From Pseudomonas sp. KU43P (lineage in GTDB: Bacteria > Pseudomonadota > Gammaproteobacteria > Pseudomonadales > Pseudomonadaceae), in the NCBI RefSeq assembly GCF_033095865.1, contig NZ_AP019365.1, positions 4,623,501 to 4,687,500 of the forward strand: a DNA stretch of 64,000 nucleotides. Reading direction: 5' to 3'. Position numbers and translations under genes: made by a program. Below, in pieces: positions 17,327 to 26,449 of the stretch. Below the pieces are notes generated by a model that saw nothing but the letters and a program-made list of their open reading frames with translations, did no database searches and was not told the origin of the DNA. Positions within the stretch are counted from its first letter, which is position 1, and each line of letters starts with the position of its first letter.

Positions 17327-19471
17327 TCAGGAAATCTCCCGCCGGAAGGGCGGCAGCGCATTGAGAATAGCCTTGCCGTAGCGCTGGGTGACCAGACGCC
17401 GATCGAGCAGGGTGATAACGCCACGGTCCTGCTCGGTCCGCAGCAGGCGGCCACAGGCCTGGATCAGTTTCAGTGAGGCATCGGGTACGGATATTTCCAT
17501 GAACGGGTTGCCGCCACGGGCTTCGATCCACTCGGCCAGGGCCGCTTCGACCGGGTCGTCCGGCACCGAGAAGGGAATCTTGGCGATCACCACGTGTTCA
17601 CAGTAGGCCCCTGGCAAGTCGACACCTTCGGCGAAGCTGGCCAGGCCGAACAGCACGCTGTGCTGGCCATCGTCGACCCGTGCCTTGTGCTTGTTCAGGG
17701 TTTCCTGCTTGGACAGATTGCCCTGGATCAGCACCAGCTTGCGCCAATCGCGGTCCAGGCCGTCGAACACGTCCTGCATCTGTTTGCGCGAGGAGAACAG
17801 CACCAAAGCGCCGCGGGCGTCTTCGACGATGGCAGGCAGTTCGCGGATGATCGCCGCGGTGTGCGCGGCTGCATCACGTGGGTCGGCCTTGAGGTCGGGC
17901 ACCCGCAGCAGGCCGGCGTCACCGTGCACGAACGGGCTGGGCACCACGCAGGTGACAGCATCACGCGGCAAGCCCGAACGCATGCGGAAGCGGTCAAACT
18001 TGCCCAGTGCGGTGAGCGTTGCGGAAGTCACCAGGGCACCATGGGCCACATTCCACAAACTGCGGCGCAGCATCTCGGCGGCGAGGATGGGGCTTGCGTT
18101 GACCTCGATGTCGAACAGCGCCCCGCTCTCGGCAAGGGTTAGCCAGCGCGCCATGGGCGGGCTGTCCTGTGGGTCTTCGGCGGTGAAGGCGGTCCACAGT
18201 TCCCAATTGCCCTGGGCCCGGGTGACCAGGCTGCCGAACAGTGGGTACCACTCCTCGGCCTGGTGGCTGGCGATGCCGATGTTGACCTCGCCGTCCATGC
18301 CTTCCTTGAGCAGGTCGGCCAGGCGCGTGAACAGGTCGTTGAGCCGGGCAAAGCCTTTTTTCAGTTCGATGCCGACTTCGCGGATCTGCTCCGGCACCAC
18401 GCCGCCTTCGAAGCGATAGCGTGGACGCTCGCGCCCCTCGGTATCTTCGCTGGGGCGGAAGTCGGCAACCTGCTCGCACAAGGTGAACATGAACTGCTGC
18501 TGGGTGCGGATTTCCCGCGCCAGTTCCGGCACCTGCTCGATCAGTTTGCCCAGGTCGCCTGGCAAAGGATGCTGGGCGAGCAGCTTGGTGAGGTTCTTGG
18601 CGGTCTGCTCCAGCCAGTCGGCAGTGGAGCGCAAGCGCGAATAGTGGGCGAAGTGGCCGATGGCCTTGTCTGGCAGGTGGTGGCCTTCGTCGAACACGTA
18701 GATGGTGTCACGCGGGTCAGGCAGTACCGCACCACCGCCCAGGGCCAAGTCGGCCAGGACCATGTCGTGGTTGGTGACGATCACATCGACCTTGCCCATG
18801 CCTTCGCGGGCCTTGTAGAACACGCACTGCTGGAAGTTCGGGCAATGGCGCCCGGTGCACTGGCTGTGGTCGGTGGTCAGGCGCGCCCAGTCCTGGTCCT
18901 CCAGGGCTTCGGACCAGCTGTCGCGGTCACCGTCCCAACGGTTGCCGGCCAGCTTCTCGATCATGCTGTTGAACAGCTTCTGGCTGCGCTCGTCCACTTC
19001 GATGTGGAAGCCCTCTTCCTCGAACAGCTGGGCAGTGGCCGACTGTGCGTGGCCCTCCTGCAGCAGGATGTCGAGCTTGGACAGGCACAGGTAGCGGCCG
19101 CGGCCCTTGGCCAGGGCGAAGCTGAAGTTCAGGCCACTGCTGCGCATCAGGTCGGGCAGGTCCTTGAAGACGATCTGTTCCTGCAGTGCCACGGTCGCGG
19201 TAGCGATCACCAGGCGCTTGCCGGCGGCCTTGGCGGCCGGAATCGCGGCCAGGCTGTAGGCCACCGTCTTGCCGGTACCGGTACCCGCCTCTACCGCGAC
19301 TACGGCAGGCTCGCCGGCACGACGGCCTTCTTCGTCGCAGGCGATGTCGCCAAGCACCTTGGCCACTTCGGCGATCATCAGGCGCTGGCCATAACGCGGC
19401 TTGAGGCTCTTGGCTTCGAGAAAACGCGAGTAGGCGCCCTGGATGGTGGCTTTGAGTTCGTTGCTGATCAT
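17327..19471 (-). CDS. dinG: ATP-dependent 5'-3' DNA helicase DinG
   Basis: A 714-residue FeS helicase of the XPD/DinG superfamily that unwinds forked DNA and R-loops. Walker A reads AVEAGTGTGKTVAYSLA and the DEAH-type box is VFDEGHH. The four cluster cysteines are visible: RYLCLSKL, then CTGRHCPNFQQC with the C-x4-C-x5-C spacing of E. coli DinG. The helicase C domain ends with ACGRLLRTEQDRGVITLLDRR. A LexA-like box lies 22-37 bases before the ATG, in keeping with SOS induction of dinG in other bacteria. Confidence 0.97.
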   Translation of the reverse strand: MISNELKATIQGAYSRFLEAKSLKPRYGQRLMIAEVAKVLGDIACDEEGRRAGEPAVVAVEAGTGTGKTVAYSLAAIPAAKAAGKRLVIATATVALQEQIVFKDLPDLMRSSGLNFSFALAKGRGRYLCLSKLDILLQEGHAQSATAQLFEEEGFHIEVDERSQKLFNSMIEKLAGNRWDGDRDSWSEALEDQDWARLTTDHSQCTGRHCPNFQQCVFYKAREGMGKVDVIVTNHDMVLADLALGGGAVLPDPRDTIYVFDEGHHLPDKAIGHFAHYSRLRSTADWLEQTAKNLTKLLAQHPLPGDLGKLIEQVPELAREIRTQQQFMFTLCEQVADFRPSEDTEGRERPRYRFEGGVVPEQIREVGIELKKGFARLNDLFTRLADLLKEGMDGEVNIGIASHQAEEWYPLFGSLVTRAQGNWELWTAFTAEDPQDSPPMARWLTLAESGALFDIEVNASPILAAEMLRRSLWNVAHGALVTSATLTALGKFDRFRMRSGLPRDAVTCVVPSPFVHGDAGLLRVPDLKADPRDAAAHTAAIIRELPAIVEDARGALVLFSSRKQMQDVFDGLDRDWRKLVLIQGNLSKQETLNKHKARVDDGQHSVLFGLASFAEGVDLPGAYCEHVVIAKIPFSVPDDPVEAALAEWIEARGGNPFMEISVPDASLKLIQACGRLLRTEQDRGVITLLDRRLVTQRYGKAILNALPPFRREIS

Positions 19472-19492
19472 GGTCTGCAGGCGCCCGGAGGG

Positions 19493-19508
19493 CTGGATAT
19501 ATTTTCAG
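19493..19508 (-). promoter_or_regulatory. LexA-like SOS box upstream of dinG
   Basis: CTGGATATATTTTCAG fits CTG-N10-CAG exactly, with an AT-rich centre as in the LexA consensus. It sits just upstream of the dinG start and in the 98-base gap to the divergent CopD-like gene. Confidence 0.65.
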
Positions 19509-19569
19509 TGTTTCGCATGGGGCGGCTATCATACCCCGCTATTGCCCTTTGTGCCGCATGGAGATCCAG

Positions 19570-20034
19570 ATGCTCGCCTTTGCCCTGCCCTACACATTGC
19601 ATGTCCTGGCCGCCCTGGTGTGGGTCGGTGGCATGTTCTTCGCCTGGCTGGTGCTACGCCCGGCAACGGTTGCAGCCCTTGAGGGGCCAGCCCGGCTGCG
19701 ACTCTGGGTGGAAGTTTTCCGACGGTTCTTCAGATGGGTCTGGCTGGCAGTGGCCATTCTGGCGATAAGTGGTATCGGCATGTTGCACATGCGTTTCAAC
19801 GGCTTCGAGACAGCCCCGAAATACATTCACGTGATGATCGGCGGCGGCATTGCCATGTTCGCGCTGTTCATGCGCATCCAGGCATTGCTGCTGCCAGAGC
19901 TGAAAACAGCGGTGCAGGCTGAAGACTGGGCTGCCGGGGCTGCCGTGTTGGGCCGGATTCGTCGGATGGTCGGGGTCAACCTGTTGCTGGGGCTGGCCGT
20001 GGTGGCAGTGGCCAGCTCGCGGCTACTGATGTAA
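19570..20034 (+). CDS. CopD-like integral membrane protein
   Basis: A 154-residue inner-membrane protein with four hydrophobic segments: about 5-25 (LHVLAALVWVGGMFFAWL), 50-70, 82-102 and 130-150. The HxxAALVWVGGMFF start and conserved His residues (HMRF, YIHVM) resemble the CopD/YibE-type copper-resistance membrane domain. That assignment is from pattern only. The ATG at 19570 has GGAG at 7 bases. Divergent from dinG. Confidence 0.7.
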   Translation: MLAFALPYTLHVLAALVWVGGMFFAWLVLRPATVAALEGPARLRLWVEVFRRFFRWVWLAVAILAISGIGMLHMRFNGFETAPKYIHVMIGGGIAMFALFMRIQALLLPELKTAVQAEDWAAGAAVLGRIRRMVGVNLLLGLAVVAVASSRLLM

Positions 20035-20040
20035 CACGCT

Positions 20041-20316
20041 TCAGCCACGCCGCGGCAGCTCAGGCTGTCGCGGTATCGACATAACGTGGAATATCCCTGT
20101 CAGCAATATCTGCAACCGATCGAACCAGCGATGACTGCGCCCCCGCAGGCTGCCATTGAAGAACAACACTTCCAGCACATGCAGGCCCAGCACCGCGATA
20201 CCTGCGGCATTGATCAACAGGTTGAACGGCAACGGTTGCGGCATGAGCCGGTTGAACAGCACCACGCCCCAGAACGCCACCGTCAGGACCTTGCCCAGGC
20301 CCAGGATGAATTTCAT
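20041..20316 (-). CDS. DUF1145 family small membrane protein
   Basis: A 91-residue protein, MKFILGLGKVLTVAFWGVVL, with two or three hydrophobic segments (about 5-22, 30-52, 70-85), and the PLPFNLLINAAGIAVLGLHVLEV segment typical of DUF1145 (YhhL-like). Function unknown. The start has AAGGGGG about 7 bases upstream. Convergent with the CopD-like gene (6-base gap) and 20 bases downstream of an OmpA-family gene, with which it may be co-transcribed. Confidence 0.75.
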   Translation of the reverse strand: MKFILGLGKVLTVAFWGVVLFNRLMPQPLPFNLLINAAGIAVLGLHVLEVLFFNGSLRGRSHRWFDRLQILLTGIFHVMSIPRQPELPRRG

Positions 20317-20336
20317 CTGCCGCCCCCTTCTCGTGG

Positions 20337-21053
20337 TCAATTGAGGTGCAAGTCGACCCGACGGTTGTGCGCGCGCCCTTCCTCGGTATCGTTTTCCGCC
20401 ACCGGTTCGCTGGCCCCTCGTCCTTCACTGGTGACCTTCTGAGGTGCCAGGCCCTGGCTGATCAGGTACTCGGCAACGCTGGCGGCGCGCCGTTCGGAAA
20501 GCACCTGATTGTAACTGTCGGAGCCGACATTGTCGGTGTGGCCAACCACCCTGATGCGCGTGACACCCAACTCGTTGAGCCTCGGCAGCAAGCTTTGCAG
20601 CCGCTGCTGACTGCCGGTCGTAAGGTCTGCGGAGTTGAACGCGAACATCACCTGGCCTTGATCGTCGAGGGAAATCACCTCTGGCTTCGGTTCAGGCGCA
20701 GGCTGGCTCGGCGGGTATTGCGGCAACGGGCAACCCATGTGGTCGACTTCGGTATTGGCCGGCGTGTCGGGGCAGCGATCACCGCGATCGAACACCCCAT
20801 CACCGTCCTCGTCACCATCTTGGGCGTAGCAGATGAGCCCGCCTGCAATGGCGCCCAAGGCTCCCCCGCCTGCGGCCCAGCTCGAACTCTCGATGGCACC
20901 GAGGCCACCGCCAGCCAGGCCGCCGAGCAGGCTGCAGATCGGCCAGGTCCTTTGATTGAGGGGGGCACTGCCATCACTGTGGGTGGCGCAGCCTGAGAGT
21001 AGGCTGGTGACCATCAGCAATGGCAGCGCCGCCTTTGACATAACACTCATCAT
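20337..21053 (-). CDS. OmpA-family lipoprotein with TSP3-like repeat (copy 1)
   Basis: A 238-residue lipoprotein: start MMSVMSKAALPLLMVTSLLSGC, lipobox LSGC. A short glycine-rich hydrophobic stretch (GGLAGGGLGAIESSSWAAGG) is followed by an acidic calcium-binding-like repeat, DEDGDGVFDRGDRCPDTP. The OmpA domain follows with FAFNSADLTTGSQQRL, VVGHTDNVGSDSYNQ and RAHNRRVDLHLN. It is paralogous to the next gene upstream, with the same domain order and the same signature motifs. AGGAG lies 5 bases before the chosen ATG; the next ATG codon is equally possible. Confidence 0.88.
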   Translation of the reverse strand: MMSVMSKAALPLLMVTSLLSGCATHSDGSAPLNQRTWPICSLLGGLAGGGLGAIESSSWAAGGGALGAIAGGLICYAQDGDEDGDGVFDRGDRCPDTPANTEVDHMGCPLPQYPPSQPAPEPKPEVISLDDQGQVMFAFNSADLTTGSQQRLQSLLPRLNELGVTRIRVVGHTDNVGSDSYNQVLSERRAASVAEYLISQGLAPQKVTSEGRGASEPVAENDTEEGRAHNRRVDLHLN

Positions 21054-21137
21054 GAATGCTCCTGTGTCGTTGACCGCAACCGGCCTACAGGAGTAAAGAC
21101 GCGCCCGCGCCACTTCTCAAGGCGCGGGCGCAGGCCG

Positions 21138-21830
21138 TCAGCGCTGGATCTTGATCTCGGTGCGACGGTTCATCGAACGCCCATCGGCCGTGGCATTGTC
21201 CGCCACTGGCTGGGTCTCGCCGGCACCGACCACCGAGACGAAGCTGGCGCGCGGAACGCCGCTCTCGATCAGGTATTCGGTCACCGAGTGTGCACGACGC
21301 TCGGACAGTTTCTGGTTGTAGCTGTCGGAGCCGACGCTGTCGGTGTGGCCGGTAACGCTGAGGCGAGCGCTTGGCGCTTCCTGCTTCAGGCGGGTAGCGA
21401 TGGTGTTAAGGCGTTCCTTGTCGGCCGCAGTCAGGCGGGCGGAATCGAACTCGAAGTGCACGTCACGGATGACGATGACTTCTTCTTTCTGCACCACCAC
21501 TTCCTCGACCACCGGCGCCGGCTCGGGTGGGCAGCCATTGGCATCGACCTGCACGCCGCGTGGCGTGCCCGGGCACTTGTCGCGGCTGTCTGGCACGCCA
21601 TCGCCGTCTTCGTCACCATCACCGTGAGCCCAGCAGTAACCCGCCGCCAGGCCACCGCCAAGCAGCGCGCCCCAACCCGCCCACGTAGAACTTTCGATGG
21701 CGCCCAGGGCGGCACCGCCCACGCCCCCGACGGCAGCACACTTCGGCCAGTCGGTTTTTTGCAAACCTGCACAACCAGTCAACACACTGGTGAGCAGTAC
21801 CAGGGGTATCGCTGTGCGTACTATGCTCAT
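21138..21830 (-). CDS. OmpA-family lipoprotein with TSP3-like repeat (copy 2)
   Basis: A 230-residue lipoprotein, MSIVRTAIPLVLLTSVLTGC, lipobox LTGC. The layout matches its downstream neighbour: glycine-rich AAVGGVGGAALGAIESSTW, acidic DEDGDGVPDSRDKCPGTP, then an OmpA domain with FEFDSARLTAADKERL, VTGHTDSVGSDSYNQ and MNRRTEIKIQ. The two genes are 84 bases apart and clearly a tandem duplication. The ATG at 21830 has AGGAG about 10 bases upstream; the longer frame to 21929 has no signal peptide at its start. Confidence 0.9.
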   Translation of the reverse strand: MSIVRTAIPLVLLTSVLTGCAGLQKTDWPKCAAVGGVGGAALGAIESSTWAGWGALLGGGLAAGYCWAHGDGDEDGDGVPDSRDKCPGTPRGVQVDANGCPPEPAPVVEEVVVQKEEVIVIRDVHFEFDSARLTAADKERLNTIATRLKQEAPSARLSVTGHTDSVGSDSYNQKLSERRAHSVTEYLIESGVPRASFVSVVGAGETQPVADNATADGRSMNRRTEIKIQR

Positions 21831-21988
21831 TTTGTTGCTTCTCCTAGGGGGAATCGGCATAAGACCGATCTCTGGGAGTAAAGACCGCGCAATCAATCCC
21901 TGCCAGCAATAAGCCATGTCCCGGCACATGCCCCTTTGCCCACACGCAATGGCCCGCTAGTCTTGGGCAACCTGAACGAGGATTGGCA

Positions 21989-22483
21989 ATGACCGACGGT
22001 TTTTCCCAACGTACCCCGCAGCAGGCCCTGGCGGCCCTGCTCGAACGCTTCACACCGCAGCGTCTGCTGCTGGTGGGCACGCGCTTTCCGGCCTTGGAGG
22101 CATTCGCCCAGGCGCACCCGCACGTGATCATCGAAACTGCCGCGCCCGGCCCTCTGCCGGCTGCACTCGCCGCTCAGCGCTTCGACCTGGCGGTGCTGGT
22201 GGACTGCCTGGAACACCTGCCTAAGCGCACCGGCCTGGAACTGCTGGGGGGCATCCGCAACCTCAATGCCAGCCGCGTGGCGGTGCTGGCCGACCTGCCC
22301 GCCTGTGGCTGGCACGACACCGACTTTTTCGCCCTGGCGCTGTCTGCCAGCGAGAAATTCCGGCGCGATGAGCAGGTTCTGAGCTTGTTCACCTATGATC
22401 TACATGACTATAAGCAGGTTCCGGACTGGCTCAATGCCAAGTTCTGGGCCAATCCTGAAAACTTCGGCAAGTACTGGTGGTGA
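21989..22483 (+). CDS. Conserved hypothetical protein (methyltransferase-like pattern)
   Basis: A 164-residue cytoplasmic protein, [21 protein letters not shown]. It has a weak Rossmann-like pattern: [16 protein letters not shown], then [36 protein letters not shown], reminiscent of class I methyltransferases. The glycine-rich SAM motif is incomplete, so activity is doubtful. The C terminus is conserved-looking and aromatic ([18 protein letters not shown]). GAGG about 8 bases before the ATG supports this start. First of four tightly spaced plus-strand genes ending at 23652. Confidence 0.65.
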   Translation: MTDGFSQRTPQQALAALLERFTPQRLLLVGTRFPALEAFAQAHPHVIIETAAPGPLPAALAAQRFDLAVLVDCLEHLPKRTGLELLGGIRNLNASRVAVLADLPACGWHDTDFFALALSASEKFRRDEQVLSLFTYDLHDYKQVPDWLNAKFWANPENFGKYWW

Positions 22484-22485
22484 TG

Positions 22486-22962
22486 ATGAGTGTCTCGGTT
22501 TGCCCTTGTGGTAGCGGCAACCTGCTCGACGCCTGCTGCGGGCACTACCATGTCGGTACCCCGGCGCCGGACGCGCAGACGCTGATGCGCTCGCGCTACA
22601 GTGCCTATGTGCTGGGCCTGATCGATTATCTGGTGGCCACCACCCTGCCAGCCCAGCAGGCTGGCCTGGACCGCGATGCCATGGCCGCCTGGAGCGCCCA
22701 GAGCACCTGGCTTGGCCTGGAAGTGGAAAGCGCGCAGGTGCTTGGCGGCCAGCCCGAACACGCCTTCGTCACCTTCACCGCACGCTGGCATGACCAGGAG
22801 GGCGACCACCAGCATCGCGAACGGTCGGCCTTTGTCCAACACGACCGGCGCTGGTACTTCATCGATCCGACCGTCGAGCTCAAGGCAGGACGTAACGACC
22901 CCTGCCCTTGCGCGAGCGGGCAGAAGTTCAAGAAATGCTGCGCCAGCTACGTCGGTAACTGA
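22486..22962 (+). CDS. YchJ family protein with SEC-C metal-binding motifs
   Basis: A 158-residue protein of the YchJ/UPF0225 type. An N-terminal [14 protein letters not shown] and a C-terminal [15 protein letters not shown] motif, both SEC-C-like zinc-binding patterns, flank an NTF2-like middle ([21 protein letters not shown]). The start is the second of two adjacent ATGs overlapping the previous gene's last codon region. Function is not established; SEC-C motifs commonly bind zinc and mediate ribosome or SecB contacts in other proteins. Confidence 0.88.
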   Translation: MSVSVCPCGSGNLLDACCGHYHVGTPAPDAQTLMRSRYSAYVLGLIDYLVATTLPAQQAGLDRDAMAAWSAQSTWLGLEVESAQVLGGQPEHAFVTFTARWHDQEGDHQHRERSAFVQHDRRWYFIDPTVELKAGRNDPCPCASGQKFKKCCASYVGN

Positions 22963-22964
22963 GC

Positions 22965-23441
22965 ATGATTGCCCAGGCCCGCCTGCTGCTGCTCGGAACC
23001 CTCCTGGCAATGCTGTCGGGCTGCGCAATCTGGGGCGATGACGACTGGCGCGACCCCGAGGTGCACCTGGTCAAGGTCGAGACCGTGAAGGCGCGCCTGC
23101 TGGAGCAGGAGTTCGTCCTGCACCTGCGCATCGACAACCCCAACGACAGCCGCCTGTTCATCCGTAACCTGAACTATTCGCTGTGGCTCAACGACCTGCT
23201 GCTGGTCGAAGATGAAGCGAGCATCTGGCGCAGCGTCGGTGGCCATGCAAGGCGCACGTTCAAGATCACGGCACGGACCAACCTGTGGCAGCACCTCAAG
23301 CCGCTGGTCAAGCTGCTCAAGAGTGACGATGAGCTGCACTACCGATTGCGCGGCGAGCTCGCCACCGGGCTGATCATCCATCGGGACCTGCACTTGTCGC
23401 GCAGTGGTGAGATAATCCCCGGTGATTTCCTACCGGAGTAA
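22965..23441 (+). CDS. LEA14/WHy-domain lipoprotein
   Basis: A 158-residue lipoprotein: [20 protein letters not shown], lipobox LSGC. It is followed by a domain with [24 protein letters not shown], the 'NPN' turn and beta-strand pattern of the LEA type 2 (WHy) fold. Such proteins are linked to water-stress tolerance in plants and occur as lipoproteins in pseudomonads; the role here is unknown. It begins 3 bases after the YchJ stop, so it is probably co-translated. Confidence 0.82.
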   Translation: MIAQARLLLLGTLLAMLSGCAIWGDDDWRDPEVHLVKVETVKARLLEQEFVLHLRIDNPNDSRLFIRNLNYSLWLNDLLLVEDEASIWRSVGGHARRTFKITARTNLWQHLKPLVKLLKSDDELHYRLRGELATGLIIHRDLHLSRSGEIIPGDFLPE

Positions 23442-23448
23442 CCCTGCA

Positions 23449-23652
23449 ATGACCCAGCAACCCCATGTCCATGGCCCAGACTGCAACCACGGTCACGATC
23501 ATCACCACGATCACGACCATGGCCATGTGCACGGCCCGCACTGCAACCACGGCCACCAGGAGCCGGTGCGCAACGCCCTGAAGGACGTCGGCCGCAACGA
23601 CCCGTGCCCGTGCGGCAGCCAGAAGAAATTCAAGAAGTGCCACGGCGCCTGA
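23449..23652 (+). CDS. Small His-rich protein with C-terminal SEC-C motif
   Basis: A 67-residue protein. The first about 40 residues are strikingly rich in His (18 or so), in [19 protein letters not shown] and CNHGH. The C terminus is a SEC-C motif, [17 protein letters not shown], nearly identical to that ending YchJ two genes upstream. The protein should bind zinc or nickel. ACCGGAG precedes the ATG; the gene begins 8 bases after the LEA14 stop. Possible metal reservoir or adaptor; that is inference. Confidence 0.85.
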   Translation: MTQQPHVHGPDCNHGHDHHHDHDHGHVHGPHCNHGHQEPVRNALKDVGRNDPCPCGSQKKFKKCHGA

Positions 23653-23798
23653 TCAGGTGCCAGGCTGCCAGCTCCGGGCTTTGCGCCTGAAGCTGGCGAC
23701 CGCTGGTAAATAAAGCTTCGACGCACCTTGCACGGCGACTGCGCGCTCACTACCTTAGCGCCTTTCCAACACTGCCACGCCTTGCAGGAGCCCTTGTC

Positions 23799-26240
23799 AT
23801 GGCCGCCCCCGTCCTTCTCCCCTTCCGCCTGCGGTTCGCCAGCGCTGCCACGCTGCTCGGCATGCTCGGGCTAGCCGGCTGCCAGATGGGTGGCTATCAG
23901 GACAGTGTGCCCCCGACTACTGGTGTGCAACCGCTCACGGGCCTGGCACAGAACGTGTCGATACGGCGCAATGCCATGGGCGCGCCGCTGATCGAAAGCA
24001 GCAGCTTCCATGACGCTCTGTTCAGCCTTGGCTATGTGCATGCCGGTGACCGCATCGAGCAGATGCTCGCCATGCGCCTGCTGGCGCAGGGCCGCCTGGC
24101 CGAGATGGCCGGCAGCGAAGCGCTGGACATCGACCGTCTGATGCGTGCGGCCAACCTCAAGCAGAACGCCTCCCAGCTGTATGCCGATGCCTCGCCACGG
24201 CTCAAGCGCTTCTTCGAAGTCTATGCCCGCGGTGTCAATGCCTACCTGTTCCGCTACCGCGACAAGCTGCCGGCCAACCTTGCCAGCAGCGGCTACCGCC
24301 CGGAGTACTGGAAGCCTGAAGATTCGGCGTTGATTTTCAGCCTGTATGCCTTCAGCCAGTCGGTGAACCTGCAGGAGGAGCTCAGCGCCCTGACCCTAGC
24401 GCAGAAAGTGGGCAGCGACAAACTCGCCTGGCTGCTGCCCGGCGCCCCGGATGAACCGTTGGCAGACGCCGAGGTGGACAAGCTCAAGGGCCTGAACCTG
24501 AACAGCCAATTGCCTGGCCTGGCAACCTTGGCCGCAGCCAGCCAGAAGCTCGCCGACCTGGGCCTGCTTGGCAGCCCGGGTTCGGCCAACCTGGCCCTGG
24601 GCCCGCAACGCAGCCGCAGCGGCAAGAGCCTGCTGGCCAGCGACAGCCGTGCCGCCTGGGCCTTGAGCCCGGTGCAGATCCATACCGGCAAGTACCAGGT
24701 CGCGGGCCTCTCGCTGCCCGGGCTGCCCATCGTGCTGGCCGGCTACAACGGCAAGCTGGCCTGGAGCAGCAGCGCGGTAATGGCCGACAACCAGGACCTG
24801 TACCTGGAGCAGTTGCGCCACCAGGGCAGCCAGGTCAGCTACCTGGCCGATGGCAAATGGCAACCGGCCCGCGCCCGCAGCGAAACCTTCTTCGTGCGTG
24901 GCCAGCGGCCGTTGCGTGAAGTGATGTACGACACCCGCCACGGCACCCTGCTCGCCCAGTCCGGCAACCCAAGCCTGGGCCTGGCGCTGAACCTGCCGCA
25001 GATCAAGGGCGACCGCAGCCTCGATGCACTGTTCGACCTGACCCGCGCACAAACGGTGGAGCGCGCCTTCGACAGCACTCGCGAAGTGGCCGCGGCAGCA
25101 CTCAACTTCGTCTTCGCCGAAGCCGAACACATTGGCTGGCAAGTCAGCGGCCGTTACCCCAACCGTCGCGAAGGCCAGGGCCTGCTGCCATCGCCAGGCT
25201 GGGACGGGCGCTACGACTGGGACGGCTATGCCGACCCGATGCTCCACCCCTACGACCAGGACCCGCCAGAAGGCTGGCTCGGCCATGCCAACCAGCGCAG
25301 CCTGCCCCGCGGTTATGGCATGCAGTTGTCCAATACCTGGTATTACCCCGAGCGCGCCGAGCGCCTGGCCCAGCTGGCCGGCAATGGGCGGCATGACAGC
25401 CGCAGCCTGATGGCCCTGCAGAACGACCAGGTAACGCTGCTGGCCGACAAGCTCAAGCAGATGTTCGACGCCCCCGGCATGGCCCAGCCGCTCAAACAGG
25501 CCATCGATGCTCTGCCGCCAGCCCAGGGCGACAAGGCTCGGGACGCCTTGGCCCGCCTCAAGGCCTTCGATGGCCGCCTGAGCCCGGCCTCGGCGGATGC
25601 GGCGCTGTATGAGCTGTTCCTGCAGGAAGTCGCACGCCAGGCCTTCCTCGACGAACTCGGCCCGGAATCCGGCCCGGCCTGGCAGGCGTTCGTCAGCAAC
25701 GCCCAGCTGTCCTACTCGGCCCAGGCCGACCACCTGCTCGGCCGCGAGGACAGCCCCTTCTGGGATGACCGCAGCACGCCGCAGAAGGAAGATAAACCGG
25801 CCATTCTTGCCCGCAGCCTGGCCGCAGCCGTGGATGCCGGCACCGCGCAACTGGGCGCCGATCTGCGCACCTGGCAGTGGGGCAAGCTGCACCAGTACCG
25901 TTGGCCTGCCCCGGCCTATCACGGCTTGGGCGATACCCAGAGCCGTTCGCCGCTTGCCGCGGGAGGCGACTTCAGTACTTTGGCGCTGACGCCGTACGCT
26001 TGGGGCAGCGATTTCGACACCCATCTGCCGGCTTCGGCGCGGATGATCGTCGACTTCGGCCAGGCCGAGCCGTTGCAGGTGCTGACCAGCAGCGGGCAGT
26101 CCGGCAACCCGGCCAGCGGGCATTACAGCGACGGGCTGGATGCGTGGTTCAAGGGGCGTTTCATGAGCTTGCCGCTGCAACCGCAGAACTTTGGGCGGGC
26201 GTATGGGAGTCAGCGGTTGAGCCTGGTACCGGGCAGGTAA
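23799..26240 (+). CDS. Penicillin acylase family N-terminal nucleophile hydrolase (lipoprotein)
   Basis: An 813-residue amidase of the penicillin G acylase/quorum-quenching acylase family, made as a precursor that cleaves itself. The N terminus is hydrophobic and ends in LGLAGC, suggesting a lipoprotein. The probable new N terminus and nucleophile of the beta chain is the Ser in GSANLALG (about residues 264-266). The conserved [11 protein letters not shown] and [23 protein letters not shown] segments follow. Homologues such as PvdQ and QuiP act on acyl-homoserine lactones or pyoverdine precursors, but substrate cannot be inferred here. Monocistronic, followed by a long palindrome. Confidence 0.88.
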   Translation: MAAPVLLPFRLRFASAATLLGMLGLAGCQMGGYQDSVPPTTGVQPLTGLAQNVSIRRNAMGAPLIESSSFHDALFSLGYVHAGDRIEQMLAMRLLAQGRLAEMAGSEALDIDRLMRAANLKQNASQLYADASPRLKRFFEVYARGVNAYLFRYRDKLPANLASSGYRPEYWKPEDSALIFSLYAFSQSVNLQEELSALTLAQKVGSDKLAWLLPGAPDEPLADAEVDKLKGLNLNSQLPGLATLAAASQKLADLGLLGSPGSANLALGPQRSRSGKSLLASDSRAAWALSPVQIHTGKYQVAGLSLPGLPIVLAGYNGKLAWSSSAVMADNQDLYLEQLRHQGSQVSYLADGKWQPARARSETFFVRGQRPLREVMYDTRHGTLLAQSGNPSLGLALNLPQIKGDRSLDALFDLTRAQTVERAFDSTREVAAAALNFVFAEAEHIGWQVSGRYPNRREGQGLLPSPGWDGRYDWDGYADPMLHPYDQDPPEGWLGHANQRSLPRGYGMQLSNTWYYPERAERLAQLAGNGRHDSRSLMALQNDQVTLLADKLKQMFDAPGMAQPLKQAIDALPPAQGDKARDALARLKAFDGRLSPASADAALYELFLQEVARQAFLDELGPESGPAWQAFVSNAQLSYSAQADHLLGREDSPFWDDRSTPQKEDKPAILARSLAAAVDAGTAQLGADLRTWQWGKLHQYRWPAPAYHGLGDTQSRSPLAAGGDFSTLALTPYAWGSDFDTHLPASARMIVDFGQAEPLQVLTSSGQSGNPASGHYSDGLDAWFKGRFMSLPLQPQNFGRAYGSQRLSLVPGR

Positions 26241-26291
26241 TGGCGCGGGATTGCGTGAGGTGTGACTGGCGCTCGGCGTCGATTCTCTAGT

Positions 26292-26335
26292 GGTCTTGAG
26301 ATCGAGCGCCGCGCGCGGCGCTCGATCTCAAGACC
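26292..26335. repeat. 44-base perfect palindrome
   Basis: GGTCTTGAGATCGAGCGCC (26292-26310), then GCGCGC, then the exact reverse complement (26317-26335). A diverged copy of the same element lies at 58819-58850. Both follow a gene's 3' end. It has no T tract, so it is not a canonical terminator. Confidence 0.9.
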
Positions 26336-26449
26336 GATAAAAATGCCATGACAAACACCGCTCCCCCACCAACACGATCCAACCCCAAGCGAACTTCCCA
26401 ACCCTGGCCCCGCTCCTAACTGGTAACCCCAGCCATCAGCGCCCACGCC

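Noticed and set aside
24396..26180. 594-codon minus-strand frame opposite the acylase gene
   Set aside because: No domain or ribosome site; antisense shadow.
26292..26335. Palindrome as an ordinary rho-independent terminator
   Set aside because: No T tract on either side and full symmetry to the centre; kept as a repeat.
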